Source: Algoriphagus pacificus (GTDB taxonomy: Bacteria; Bacteroidota; Bacteroidia; Cytophagales; Cyclobacteriaceae). From it: a stretch of DNA of 64,000 nt. This document shows, one piece after another, positions 1-8,649 of the stretch (within the stretch, counting starts at the first letter, position 1; each line of letters starts with the position of its first letter). A program made the position numbers and the translations under genes. The stretch covers positions 558,001-622,000 of the forward strand of contig NZ_JAFKCU010000002.1 of assembly GCF_017254845.1 (NCBI RefSeq). The letters are read 5' to 3'. A model generated the notes under the pieces. The model was not told the origin of the DNA. It searched no databases and saw only the letters and a program-made list of their open reading frames with translations.

Positions 1-125
1 CCCTTGAATTCAGGTCTTACTATTTCGAAATAAGGGTCTGTAACTTTTTGAAGGGGAGCATTTTGGGCAAATGAAGTAGCGCTAATGACTAGCAAAAATA
101 GAGGAAAGAAAACTTTGAATTTCAT
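1..125 (-). CDS. Secreted protein, N-terminal fragment (window edge)
   Basis: Reading from an ATG at 125 toward the window start gives about 41 residues. They begin with a basic residue and a hydrophobic stretch (MKFKVFFPLFLLVISA) followed by TSFAQN, a typical Bacteroidota signal peptide with cleavage near AQ-N. The mature part seen (from APLQKV) is too short to assign a family. The gene is cut off by the window edge, and no stop is seen in this frame. A secreted or outer-membrane protein is likely; the function is unknown. Confidence 0.7.
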   Translation of the reverse strand, partial: MKFKVFFPLFLLVISATSFAQNAPLQKVTDPYFEIVRPEFK

Positions 126-177
126 AATGGAAATGGAGCTTCAAGTTGGTTTATTGCCGCAAGATAGACTTTTGATT

Positions 178-783
178 TTATTTCTTGCCGAGTTTAAACC
201 GGACTTTATAAGTGGCATGAAGATACCATGGCATGGCATTATTCGCACCAAATGCTGATAAGCTGACAGCGTTTCTACGGTTTGGATTTTTTGAGTTCCA
301 CTCAGCTTCTAGTTCTAAAAATAAGCCGACTCGTTGGTATTTGTTGGTCACATAAGTGGGATAAGGCGATTCAGAACCATAGGGATAGGCATTAAATAGA
401 AAAGTTTCTCCGCCAAGCTGTAAGGATGGACCAGCGGCAATTGCCAAATTGAATCCGGACTTGCTTTGGATGATGTCGTATTTAAAAGAAGGGGTTATAA
501 AAATTCCAGAATATTGCTCCTTACTTTTTTGCCCCATCAACAAGGATGATTTTTCATAGTTTCCCAATGATTGATAAAATGTAAGACCGGCATTAAGTGA
601 AGTTCTTTTGCCTAATCCAAAATTCAATTCATTTGTGAAATTGAGTCCGTATAGTAGGTTCATGCTATCATGTGATAAGCCAAACCCCACTGCGTATTGA
701 AGCTTGGGTTTTTCCTGAGCGAAGGAAAGAAGTGGTAGCAAAGCAAGGAAAGAAATGATCAGAAGTAGTCTTTTTGTTTTCAT
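178..783 (-). CDS. Predicted outer-membrane beta-barrel protein
   Basis: This is a 201-residue protein. The open frame extends 18 codons upstream, but the ATG at 783 is the better start because the signal peptide (KTKRLLLIISFLALL..SFAQ) begins directly after it. The mature chain has alternating aromatic/hydrophobic strands: YAVGFGLSHDS, RTSLNAGLTFYQSL, SGIFITPSFKYDI, GFNLAIAAGPSLQLGG and LFLELEAEWN. It ends in YKVRFKLGKK. This pattern fits a small porin-like barrel of eight or so strands. No substrate can be inferred. It lies 52 bases from the start of the truncated secreted gene and points the same way, but no shared operon is proven. Confidence 0.75.
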   Translation of the reverse strand: MKTKRLLLIISFLALLPLLSFAQEKPKLQYAVGFGLSHDSMNLLYGLNFTNELNFGLGKRTSLNAGLTFYQSLGNYEKSSLLMGQKSKEQYSGIFITPSFKYDIIQSKSGFNLAIAAGPSLQLGGETFLFNAYPYGSESPYPTYVTNKYQRVGLFLELEAEWNSKNPNRRNAVSLSAFGANNAMPWYLHATYKVRFKLGKK

Positions 784-993
784 TGTCTCGTTTTTTAAAA
801 ATTGATACAACGAATAACTACTAAACTTTTCTAACACTAAATTTTATTTAATTTCTTTAACTAAAAGATTGTTAAATAGTTCTTAGCGAGATTTTTGATA
901 CCTGATCCTTGGACTGTACATGTATTAGAACTAAACTTTTTCTAAGTTTTCTGACTGGATTTTCCAATTTTTCAATCTTCCAATTTTCAAATT

Positions 994-1016
994 CTTCGAC
1001 TTCGCTCAGGCTGACC
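994..1016. repeat. REP-like interspersed sequence relic
   Basis: The 292-base gap between the barrel protein and guaA is AT-rich. It contains CTTCGACTTCGCTCAGGCTG, close to the CTTCGAC-n-GCTCAGG core of short palindromic elements found scattered between genes in many bacteria, including Bacteroidota. Just upstream are short imperfect direct repeats of the type CAATTTTTCAA/CAATTTTCAA (967-990). Only one half is present, so this is at best a degenerate copy. Nothing else is recognised in the gap except a weak -7-like TACCTTTG at 1071-1078, right before the guaA start. Confidence 0.35.
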
Positions 1017-1081
1017 AAACATTATTCTGGAAAATTTATCAGAACATTTCCTCAATTTGCCTGACCTGCTTACCTTTGCGC

Positions 1082-2611
1082 ATGGCAGAACAAATCTTGA
1101 TCCTTGATTTCGGTTCTCAGTACACACAACTCATCGCCCGAAGAGTTAGAGAGCTGAATGTTTATTGTGAAATTCACCCGTTTAATAAAGTTCCTGAGAT
1201 TACCTCCGACATTAAAGGAGTAATTCTTTCCGGTTCTCCTTGCTCAGTAAGAGACGAAGGTTCTCCGGATCTTGATCTGGACGCTTTGAGAGGAAAATTA
1301 CCCCTTTTGGGAGTATGTTACGGTTCTCAGCTTTTAGCTCAGAAGTATGGAGGAGAGGTTCTTCCATCAGAAATCAGAGAATACGGTCGTGCGAATTTGA
1401 GCCATATCGATACACATTTCGATTTGCTTAAAGAAATGAGCCATGGATCTCAGGTTTGGATGTCGCATGGTGATACGATCAAAGAACTTCCAGATAATTT
1501 TGAAGTAATAGCTAGTACTAGTTCGGTTCGTGTAGCTGCTTTCAAAGTAAAAGAAGAAGAAACTTACGGTATTCAGTTTCACCCTGAAGTAACTCACTCC
1601 ACAGAAGGTAAAAATCTGTTGAGAAATTTCGTGGTTAATATCTGTGGATGTGCACAGGATTGGACTTCGGACGTATTCATTGATGCAACGATTGCAGATC
1701 TGAAGGCTAAAATTGGTTCCGAAAAAGTGGTTATGGGACTTTCTGGAGGTGTTGATTCATCTGTAGCTGCCACATTGATCCACCGAGCAATTGGAGATCA
1801 GTTGACTTGCGTTTTTGTGGACAATGGATTGCTTCGCAAAAATGAATTTGAAGAAGTGCTGGATTCCTACAAACACATGGGATTGAATGTGATTGGAGTT
1901 GATGCCAAAGATCGTTTTTATAAGGCTTTAGAAGGGTTGACAGATCCTGAAGCAAAAAGAAAAGCAATTGGAAGAGTCTTTATCGAAGTGTTTGATGATG
2001 AGGCTCATAAGATAGAAGGAGTGAAGTGGTTAGGTCAAGGAACGATCTATCCAGATGTGATAGAATCAGTGTCTGTAAAGGGACCTTCTGCAACGATCAA
2101 ATCTCACCACAATGTGGGAGGATTACCCGATTTCATGAAACTTTCGGTTGTAGAGCCATTGAATACTTTGTTCAAAGATGAAGTTCGTGAAGTGGGAAGA
2201 GCCTTGGAAATTGTCGAAACCATTATTGGAAGACATCCTTTCCCAGGTCCAGGATTAGGTATCAGGATTTTGGGGGATATCACAGCTGAGAAAGTAAAGA
2301 CCCTTCAAGAAGTAGATTACATATTTATTCAAGGCCTAAAAGATCATGGACTTTATGATCAGGTTTGGCAAGCTGGAGCTATGTTGCTTCCTATCCAATC
2401 TGTAGGTGTAATGGGAGATGAGCGTACCTATGAGAAGGTCGTGGCCTTGAGAGCCGTTGGATCTGTCGATGGGATGACTGCTGATTGGATTCACCTTCCT
2501 TATGAATTCTTGGGTAAAATCTCCAATGAAATCATCAACAGAGTGAAAGGTGTCAATCGAGTGGTTTATGACATTTCTTCTAAACCACCAGCAACTATCG
2601 AGTGGGAATAA
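1082..2611 (+). CDS. guaA: GMP synthase (glutamine-hydrolysing)
   Basis: The product (509 residues) converts XMP to GMP with glutamine and ATP, the last step of GMP synthesis in the cytosol. An N-terminal class I glutamine amidotransferase domain carries the nucleophile Cys79 in GVCYGSQ and the His167/Glu169 pair in HPEVTH. An ATP-pyrophosphatase domain follows with the P-loop SGGVDSS (221-227), and the C-terminal XMP-binding/dimerisation domain has [11 protein letters not shown] and ends in KPPATIEWE. Length is normal for GuaA. A TTG two codons upstream also opens the frame, but ATG 1082 gives the usual MAEQ start. A strong terminator follows, so it is probably monocistronic. Confidence 0.98.
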   Translation: MAEQILILDFGSQYTQLIARRVRELNVYCEIHPFNKVPEITSDIKGVILSGSPCSVRDEGSPDLDLDALRGKLPLLGVCYGSQLLAQKYGGEVLPSEIREYGRANLSHIDTHFDLLKEMSHGSQVWMSHGDTIKELPDNFEVIASTSSVRVAAFKVKEEETYGIQFHPEVTHSTEGKNLLRNFVVNICGCAQDWTSDVFIDATIADLKAKIGSEKVVMGLSGGVDSSVAATLIHRAIGDQLTCVFVDNGLLRKNEFEEVLDSYKHMGLNVIGVDAKDRFYKALEGLTDPEAKRKAIGRVFIEVFDDEAHKIEGVKWLGQGTIYPDVIESVSVKGPSATIKSHHNVGGLPDFMKLSVVEPLNTLFKDEVREVGRALEIVETIIGRHPFPGPGLGIRILGDITAEKVKTLQEVDYIFIQGLKDHGLYDQVWQAGAMLLPIQSVGVMGDERTYEKVVALRAVGSVDGMTADWIHLPYEFLGKISNEIINRVKGVNRVVYDISSKPPATIEWE

Positions 2612-2639
2612 TCTAAAAGATTGTATTATAAAATGTTAA

Positions 2640-2666
2640 AACCCGAAGGCTACTCTTCGGGTTTTT
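2640..2666 (+). terminator. Intrinsic terminator of guaA
   Basis: The arms AACCCGAAG and CTTCGGGTT pair around a six-base loop and are followed by a T run, 28 bases after the guaA stop. Confidence 0.9.
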
Positions 2667-2692
2667 CAATTTAAGAACGTTTCGGCCTAAAC

Positions 2693-2722
2693 TTTGGGTT
2701 TGAAAATATTGGGTTAAATTTG
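2693..2722 (+). promoter_or_regulatory. Bacteroidota sigma-A type promoter
   Basis: TTTG at 2693-2696 and TAAATTTG at 2715-2722 are separated by 18 bases. This matches the Bacteroidota -33 TTTG / -7 TAnnTTTG consensus. It lies 38 bases before the start of the next gene and directly behind the guaA terminator, so it likely drives the 2760-5708 operon. Transcription would start near 2727. Confidence 0.65.
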
Positions 2723-2759
2723 CAAACCCTGTTTTGATGTTTGATTCACCTTCAGCTAC

Positions 2760-4412
2760 ATGAGAAAATATTTCTTATTACTATCCGCTTTTTTTCTGAT
2801 CACTTTCAGCTTTGCCCAGAATGTACCTGCGGATTATCAAAAAGCCCAATCTTTTTTGGCCTCAAAAAACTATTGGGAAGCCATGCCGCTTTTCAGGGAA
2901 TTTTTAGATTCAGATAAATATGGGAATCTATCAAATTATGCTGCATATCATCTCGGAGAGGCGGCTATAGGTGCCAATCAACCCGCTCAGGCAATCACAG
3001 CTTTGCAGACAGTTTCCAATAAAGTTTGGACAAAGGCAGATGAATCAAAATACATGTTGGCGCTGGCTTATTTCCAGAACCAACAAAATATAGAGGCTCT
3101 CAAAGCTATCAAAGGCATCAAAAAAGATAATGTGAAGAAGATGGCAGAAAATGCCAGTTTCGAAAACTTGAAAAAGACCAGCGCAAGCTTTTTGGTAGCC
3201 AATCTTCAGGAATTCAAAGAAAATAAAGGATACACTGCTGCTGTCAAAGCTGTTTTGGAAAGCCAAACGATTCTTTCAGCAACCGAAAGAGCTGCTTATT
3301 ATGAACTTCAGGGAAATGCCGGTGGAGGCGTAAATGAAGTGAAGGATATGGTGATGGATATCGTCGTGATTTTGCCATTTACTACCTCTGGTTCGGCTTC
3401 TATTTCTTCGGTTGAACCATCTAGTTTTGTTTTCGAATTGTATCAAGGGATTGATTTTGCGATTCAAAGATTAAAAGAAGAAGGTAAGCAAGTGACCTTG
3501 CACACATTTGATTCCAAGAGAGATTTGGACCGTTTACGAGAGCTTTTGAATGATCCTGTTGTGGCCAAAGCTGATGCGATCATCGGGCCTATTTATCCAG
3601 ATGAAGTGGATCTAGTGAGTTCTTTCGCAGAAACCGCAAAAATTCCATTAATTCATCCGCTTTCTAATCTTGGAGAGCGCTTTGAAAATACTCAATACAG
3701 TTACTTGTTCAGACCATCGGTACAATCAATCGCTGATGGAGTGGTAGAAACCCTTCAGAATCAAAATTGGGGTAGGAAAGTAGCAATTGGCTACAGTGGG
3801 AGTTCGAGGGATGAAAGATTGGGAATGCTTTTGAATGAAAAATTGACTGCAAAAGGCTTTTCTGTTATCGAAACTCAGCAAGTAAACCCACGAAATGTCA
3901 TTGACTTTTTGCAAAAGCAAGGTGTCAGAGCTGGAATGGATAGTGCAGAACTGGATGTGGATCAGATCATTTTATTAACTGATGATCCGACTATCGCTCA
4001 ACCGACATTTGGACTGATGGAGTCAGTGACGGCATCCGTGCCTTTCTTGGTAATGGATTCTTGGCTCGGCTTCAATTTTGCAAATTTCGAGATGTTGGAG
4101 TATCCTAACTTCCACTTCATTTCTAATAATACTCCGAAATTCAATGCCGACGGCATGCAGCAATTCAAGGATAATTTCTTTACCAAAAACCTGAATTATC
4201 CTAGTCTCAATGCTGTTTTAGGGAGGGAATTGATTTATTGGTTATCTACCAATATGAGTCCTTCCAAAGGCTTTGATCTAAGAAGAAATCTCGATCAAAG
4301 CGTCTTCCAAGTAGGAAAAGTAACCTGGGGATTTAATTTCCAGAATAGCAATAACAACAAATATGTGCCTGTTTTCAAGATGGAAGCAGGAGAGTTGAAA
4401 CCTTTACAGTAA
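2760..4412 (+). CDS. TPR / periplasmic-binding-protein-type receptor (LpoA/LivJ-like)
   Basis: This is a 550-residue secreted protein with a signal peptide (LLLSAFFLITFSFAQ). Residues 25-185 form TPR-like helical repeats (YQKAQSFLASKNYWEAMPLF, AAYHLGEAAI, ALAYFQNQQN). From about 200 to the end there is a type I periplasmic-binding fold: VVILPFTTSG, FVFELYQGIDFAIQ, ADAIIGPIYPDEV, IPLIHPLSNLGE, SYLFRPSVQSIADG. The TPR-plus-Peripla_BP layout resembles LpoA-type activators of cell-wall synthases and Bacteroidota ABC substrate-binding proteins. No permease genes are nearby, so a sensing or scaffold role is as likely as transport. It is followed after 3 bases by hemL, so the two are co-transcribed. 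Confidence 0.85.
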   Translation: MRKYFLLLSAFFLITFSFAQNVPADYQKAQSFLASKNYWEAMPLFREFLDSDKYGNLSNYAAYHLGEAAIGANQPAQAITALQTVSNKVWTKADESKYMLALAYFQNQQNIEALKAIKGIKKDNVKKMAENASFENLKKTSASFLVANLQEFKENKGYTAAVKAVLESQTILSATERAAYYELQGNAGGGVNEVKDMVMDIVVILPFTTSGSASISSVEPSSFVFELYQGIDFAIQRLKEEGKQVTLHTFDSKRDLDRLRELLNDPVVAKADAIIGPIYPDEVDLVSSFAETAKIPLIHPLSNLGERFENTQYSYLFRPSVQSIADGVVETLQNQNWGRKVAIGYSGSSRDERLGMLLNEKLTAKGFSVIETQQVNPRNVIDFLQKQGVRAGMDSAELDVDQIILLTDDPTIAQPTFGLMESVTASVPFLVMDSWLGFNFANFEMLEYPNFHFISNNTPKFNADGMQQFKDNFFTKNLNYPSLNAVLGRELIYWLSTNMSPSKGFDLRRNLDQSVFQVGKVTWGFNFQNSNNNKYVPVFKMEAGELKPLQ

Positions 4413-4415
4413 TTC

Positions 4416-5708
4416 ATGCAAATTTCAGAAAGCAAAAGGCTGTTTGCCCACGCCCAAAACTTTATTCCTGGTGGAGTGAATTCCCCAGTAAGAGCTTTTC
4501 GAGCCGTTGGCGGAGAACCTCTTTTTATTAAAAAGGCAGAAGGACCTTACCTCATCGATGAAGATGGGAACCAATTTATAGAATTGATCAATAGCTGGGG
4601 CCCAATGATTTTGGGACACAACCATCCCATGATCAAAGATGCTGTGGTTAAAGCCATGGAGGAAGGAACCTCTTTTGGTGCACCAACTGCCAAAGAAGTA
4701 GAAATTGCTGAATTGATTGTAAGTATGGTGCCTTCTGTGGAGAAGGTAAGAATGGTGAACTCCGGAACAGAGGCAACCATGTCTGCAATCCGAGTGGCAA
4801 GAGGATATACCGGAAGAGACAAATTCATCAAAATGGAAGGACATTACCATGGACATGGTGATTCCTTTTTGATCTCGGCTGGTTCTGGTGCCATAACCAT
4901 GGGGAATCCTGATTCACCTGGTGTTACTCAGGGAACAGCAAAAGACACTCTGCTAGCTCCTTACAATGACTTAGACGCCATCGAAATATTGGTTTCAGCC
5001 AATAAAGGAGAAATAGCAGCTTTGATCTTAGAACCAGTACCGGGTAATATGGGGCTTTGCCTTCCAAAGCCTGGTTATTTACAAGGTTTAAGAGATATCT
5101 GTACTCGGGAAGGAATCGTTTTGATTTTTGACGAGGTAATGACTGGCTTTAGATTGGCAAAAGGCGGTGCTCAGGAATTGTTCGGGGTCACTCCGGATAT
5201 GACTACTCTCGGTAAAATCATCGGAGGCGGAATGCCTGTAGGTGCCTACGGTGGTAAGAAAGAGATTATGGAGTTTGTTTCTCCGGCAGGACCTGTTTAC
5301 CAAGCGGGCACTCTTTCTGGTAACCCAATCGCCATGGCTGCTGGTTTAGCCATGTTGAAGCATCTCAACGAACACCCTGAAGAATATGCGAGATTGAACC
5401 ACATCGGTGAATTGATTAGTGATGGGATTATTGCTATAAATAAGGAACTAGGATTTGATTTTACAGTGAATCGATTGGGAAGCATGTACTCTCTGTTTTT
5501 CACAAGTCAGGAAGTAAACGATTTTGCATCAGCCAAACTTTCAGATACTGCTTTATTCGGCAAATATTTTCAAGCTATGCTCAAGAGAGGAGTTTATTTG
5601 GCTCCATCGCAATTCGAAAGTTTATTCCTATCGACCGCGCTTTCAGATGAGATTATCCAGAAGATTTTGGATGCTCATCGCGAAAGTATCAAAGAGATAA
5701 TGAATTGA
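4416..5708 (+). CDS. hemL: Glutamate-1-semialdehyde 2,1-aminomutase
   Basis: This PLP enzyme (430 residues) converts glutamate-1-semialdehyde to 5-aminolevulinate in the C5 route to haem. Diagnostic stretches are FIPGGVNSPVRAF near the N terminus, VNSGTEATMSAIRVARG, the cofactor aspartate in FDEVMTGFR (about 239) and the Schiff-base lysine Lys267 in TTLGKIIGGGMPVGAYGG. Length matches the family. It starts 3 bases after the receptor gene. The enzyme supplying its substrate, glutamyl-tRNA reductase (hemA), is also in this window, about 24 kb away at 29095-30363. Confidence 0.97.
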   Translation: MQISESKRLFAHAQNFIPGGVNSPVRAFRAVGGEPLFIKKAEGPYLIDEDGNQFIELINSWGPMILGHNHPMIKDAVVKAMEEGTSFGAPTAKEVEIAELIVSMVPSVEKVRMVNSGTEATMSAIRVARGYTGRDKFIKMEGHYHGHGDSFLISAGSGAITMGNPDSPGVTQGTAKDTLLAPYNDLDAIEILVSANKGEIAALILEPVPGNMGLCLPKPGYLQGLRDICTREGIVLIFDEVMTGFRLAKGGAQELFGVTPDMTTLGKIIGGGMPVGAYGGKKEIMEFVSPAGPVYQAGTLSGNPIAMAAGLAMLKHLNEHPEEYARLNHIGELISDGIIAINKELGFDFTVNRLGSMYSLFFTSQEVNDFASAKLSDTALFGKYFQAMLKRGVYLAPSQFESLFLSTALSDEIIQKILDAHRESIKEIMN

Positions 5709-5712
5709 TCAT

Positions 5713-5737
5713 AAACCGGCTTCTGGCCGGTTTTTTT
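5713..5737 (+). terminator. Intrinsic terminator of hemL
   Basis: AAACCGGC, a TTCT loop and GGCCGG (an imperfect mirror) are followed by seven T, 5 bases after the hemL stop. The stop of the converging DUF3667 gene is 2 bases further on. Confidence 0.88.
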
Positions 5738-5738
5738 A

Positions 5739-6824
5739 TTAAAAAGTAATGAGTGAAATATAAAGCTCTAAAGTGACTGCGGACATCAAAACTGTGAAGT
5801 AAAAGAAACCTAAGATCCAAAGTTTCAATAGAGTCTTAAACCAACCCTGTTTGGATACATTTTTCATCGATAAATAGGTATAAGTCGTAACCCATATAAA
5901 GCTCGCGATAAAAATAAGTGCAATTCCTATTTCAACTTTTACGATCCAAAGAATCGCCAATCCATAAACGATATAGGCAAAGGAATGAAGATGCAAACCA
6001 TGGATCAGGTGTTCTACATAGAATTTTTTGCTTCTATAGTTGATGATCCAAAGAAGAAACGCAAAAAAAGGAAGTAGAATAAACATCATCAAAGGCAGGT
6101 TTTGAACTGCACTGGATATGAAAAGACTTGAATTGGCAACGAATCTTCTCCGCTGTTCTGAATCCAGTCCCACTAGGATATCAAATGAGGTTTTTGAAAT
6201 GGCACTATCAAACGCAGAATCTGAGATTTCAGGATCCACAGAAAGGCGTCTTAACTCTCTCCAATCGCTTTTACCTTGACTTATAGTGTCTTCAACCGCT
6301 TGGTTGAATTTTTCTATATTATCAAGCTTAATAGTTGCAGAATCCATGCTGATTCCTAGCTTTTTCAATTCATCCAATTCTCCAGTTCTATTTAGAGAAT
6401 CCAAGGCTTTTCCTGCATCCATGTTAAACTTGACCATTCCTCCCGTGCTTTGATCGATTTTCTCTGGACTTAGAGTTCCAGTCATGAACTGATCCACCAC
6501 ATCATTTGGTATTGCCAAAGCAGCGATGAAAAAGTAGAAAAGAGAACTGATCAGATAAAGCCGAATCGGATGAATGTATTTTCTTCTTTTTCCTTCATTG
6601 AAAGTAATTGTCAGCCTTCCTGGATGGAGAAAAAAAGCTGGTAAAGTCTGGAAAAAGACCGTCTCAAAATTCAGGTAATTTGAAATGAAATCCTGTACAA
6701 AAGTGAAAATGGAGACTTTTTGATCTTTGTTTTCCTGTCCGCAATTTGGGCAGAAATTGGTGTCGGGGCTTAGCTCCAAACCACAATTCAGGCATTGATC
6801 AAGTTTCCGGTTGTTGTTTTTCAA
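5739..6824 (-). CDS. DUF3667 family zinc-ribbon membrane protein
   Basis: This 361-residue protein has an N-terminal zinc ribbon with two CxxC pairs (CLNCG and CPNCG, residues 11-33). The DUF3667 core follows (FISNYLNFETVFFQTLPAFF, LHPGRLTITFNEGKRRKYIHP, IRLYLISSLFYFF), then a polar loop and about four C-terminal membrane helices (LPLMMFILLPFFAFLLWII, LHSFAYIVYGLAILWIV and two more). The family is common in Bacteroidota and its role is unknown. The start must be TTG at 6824: no in-frame ATG precedes the ribbon, and an in-frame TGA lies just upstream. Confidence 0.85.
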   Translation of the reverse strand: MKNNNRKLDQCLNCGLELSPDTNFCPNCGQENKDQKVSIFTFVQDFISNYLNFETVFFQTLPAFFLHPGRLTITFNEGKRRKYIHPIRLYLISSLFYFFIAALAIPNDVVDQFMTGTLSPEKIDQSTGGMVKFNMDAGKALDSLNRTGELDELKKLGISMDSATIKLDNIEKFNQAVEDTISQGKSDWRELRRLSVDPEISDSAFDSAISKTSFDILVGLDSEQRRRFVANSSLFISSAVQNLPLMMFILLPFFAFLLWIINYRSKKFYVEHLIHGLHLHSFAYIVYGLAILWIVKVEIGIALIFIASFIWVTTYTYLSMKNVSKQGWFKTLLKLWILGFFYFTVLMSAVTLELYISLITF

Positions 6825-6916
6825 TGGGTGGATTTTTCAAGGAAATTTAAGCATTCGGGGAGAAAAGTAAAGCCAGCTTCAATCATTCGTTTTAAATTAG
6901 CATTAAAAAAATATTC

Positions 6917-7273
6917 ATGTCAGTTAAAGTTTACGGAATCAAGAATTGCAATACAATGAAGAAAGCATTTGATTTTCTTCAAGAAAAAGGAGTGGATTAC
7001 GAATTCATAGATTACAAAAAACAGAAGCCTTCCAAGGATTTATTGAAAGGCTTTTTGAAAAAGACCGATTTAGAATCTTTGGTAAATAAAAAAGGGACTA
7101 CCTATCGGAAACAAGACGAGGAAACGAAAGAAGCTTTGAATTCTACTGATCAGGCGCTTGAAATTTTGGTGGAAAATTCAAGTATGATCAAAAGGCCTGT
7201 CATTGTTTATCCTGATGGCAAATTGACTTTGGGGTTTGACTCCGATGAAATTAGCAAGCACCTCGGTCAATAA
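6917..7273 (+). CDS. ArsC/Spx-family (YffB-like) thioredoxin-fold protein
   Basis: A 118-residue protein of the ArsC/Spx superfamily. It starts VKVYGIKNCNTMKKAFDFL, with a single active-site-like cysteine (about Cys11) followed by T-M-K-K, then FIDYKKQKPS and a cis-proline region IKRPVIVYPDGKLTLGF. Members include arsenate reductases and the YffB/MgsR-like proteins, whose targets are mostly unknown. No arsenic genes adjoin it, so arsenate reduction is not supported. Its last 7 bases overlap the convergent cytochrome-domain gene. Confidence 0.85.
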   Translation: MSVKVYGIKNCNTMKKAFDFLQEKGVDYEFIDYKKQKPSKDLLKGFLKKTDLESLVNKKGTTYRKQDEETKEALNSTDQALEILVENSSMIKRPVIVYPDGKLTLGFDSDEISKHLGQ

Positions 7274-8649
7274 ACGATTGTATCTGTCGGTAAGGCTGGT
7301 AGTTGATACTTCCCGATTTCAAGGTAGAAACTGAATTTCCCTGGATTTTCGGTTTCTGCCGCGGGCGTATCAAAAGCAAAAACTTTTTCAAGGCTAGGAT
7401 GATTATTCAAACTACCTATTCTTCCAATATCAATTTTGGTTTTATTCAGATATAAATGTTTTAGCTGTTTATTGGCTTCTAGCTTTTCTAAGGAACTTCC
7501 ATCAATAGCAGTTTCATTCAGCTTTAAAACCGTCAGGTTAGGTAATGTGCCCAAACTATCCAAAATCTGGTTTGAAACCTGAGTTCCAGTAAGGTCAAGG
7601 TAAACGATCTGATTTTGTACAGGCTTTAAGTTGAACCAATCACTATCTGAAAAAGACTGAAAATTGATACAGGAAATCATCAACCAATTAGATTCCTCCG
7701 CTACAGTCTCCGCAAAAAAACCAGCCTCTTTCAAATCTGAAATACTTGACTCGCTGGCAGCTTCTACTTCTGTGACAGGATAGAATGGTTTTACTTCTTT
7801 GTAGAAAAAAGGCTCCAGAGTTTCTGTTGTGATTTTTGCCTCTCCAAGTTTTGAGTCAGTAGTTCCTCCTAAATCTATCCACGCTTTTATCAGCTCGATT
7901 TCCTCCTTTAGAGGCTGTTTTTTTTCTTTTGGAGGCATATGATCTTCGTCTTCCTTGGGAAGGATCAGTCGACTAAAAAGCGGACTTGATTTAGCATTTC
8001 CGGCTGTCATCACAGTTCCATCCTCACCACCCTCCATTAAGACCTGATAACTAGTAAGATCCAGATCCCCTTTTTTATTTTTTGGATTATGGCAGCTCTT
8101 GCAGTTTTGATTTAGAATTGGCTGGACCACTTGCTCGAAATAAGCTAATTCCTCCCAGCCCTGCTCAGGAATAATCAGTTGTTTTTCTGGTTCCAGTTCA
8201 TAACCCAAGGCTCCTTGGATCTCTGATGGCAAAACTTCTATTAAATATTCCTCTCCATGTGTGATATTTCCTCCTAAATGACCTGTGAAAAGCAAAAGCC
8301 CAAAGAGCCCAGCTGATTTGATTTTAAAATAGCTAGGAAAGGAATTGAGTTTATTGGTTTCATAAAAAAGCCAAAAGGCCGTCAATGCTGTACACCAACC
8401 CAAAATGAAATGGAACTGAACAGTTTCCCAGGTGTAGCCTTCGTATTGATACTGAAGAAATCCAGAAATAGACGATAATACAGCCGCAATTCCACCAAGT
8501 AGGAATGCTATTTTGATAGAGGAAAAATGTTTTGATTCGTCCTTCCCAGACAGGAAAACCAAGATGATTCCAAAGGCTAAAATACCGATAGGAAGGTGAA
8601 CCAGAATCGGATGAAACCTACCGAAAAGGGGTAAAATAAAATCAATCAT
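7267..8649 (-). CDS. DUF2231 membrane domain + PSCyt1 haem domain + leucine-rich repeats
   Basis: This 460-residue protein has three parts. Residues 1-135 are a DUF2231-type membrane domain with several helices and histidine motifs (RFHPILVHLPIG, GHLGGNITHGEEYL). Residues 165-255 are a planctomycete-type cytochrome c domain with one haem site (CKSCH, Cys183/Cys186/His187) and the distal DHMPPKEKKQ. From about 330 to the end there are leucine-rich repeats (YLDLTGTQVSN, LTVLKLNETAID, LKHLYLNKTKID). It is probably an inner-membrane protein with a periplasmic haem and an LRR sensor or binding domain. It is the last gene of the minus-strand run from 13857 and overlaps the preceding gene by 8 bases. 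Confidence 0.88.
   Translation of the reverse strand: MIDFILPLFGRFHPILVHLPIGILAFGIILVFLSGKDESKHFSSIKIAFLLGGIAAVLSSISGFLQYQYEGYTWETVQFHFILGWCTALTAFWLFYETNKLNSFPSYFKIKSAGLFGLLLFTGHLGGNITHGEEYLIEVLPSEIQGALGYELEPEKQLIIPEQGWEELAYFEQVVQPILNQNCKSCHNPKNKKGDLDLTSYQVLMEGGEDGTVMTAGNAKSSPLFSRLILPKEDEDHMPPKEKKQPLKEEIELIKAWIDLGGTTDSKLGEAKITTETLEPFFYKEVKPFYPVTEVEAASESSISDLKEAGFFAETVAEESNWLMISCINFQSFSDSDWFNLKPVQNQIVYLDLTGTQVSNQILDSLGTLPNLTVLKLNETAIDGSSLEKLEANKQLKHLYLNKTKIDIGRIGSLNNHPSLEKVFAFDTPAAETENPGKFSFYLEIGKYQLPALPTDTIVY

Noticed and set aside
4425-4856. 143-codon minus-strand frame inside hemL
   Set aside because: Antisense shadow of a conserved enzyme; rich in His/Ser/Cys without a motif.
6917-7273. 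Arsenate reductase and arsenic resistance
   Set aside because: Only the ArsC-like fold is seen; no ars regulator, transporter or methylase is near, and the YffB/Spx side of the family fits equally well.
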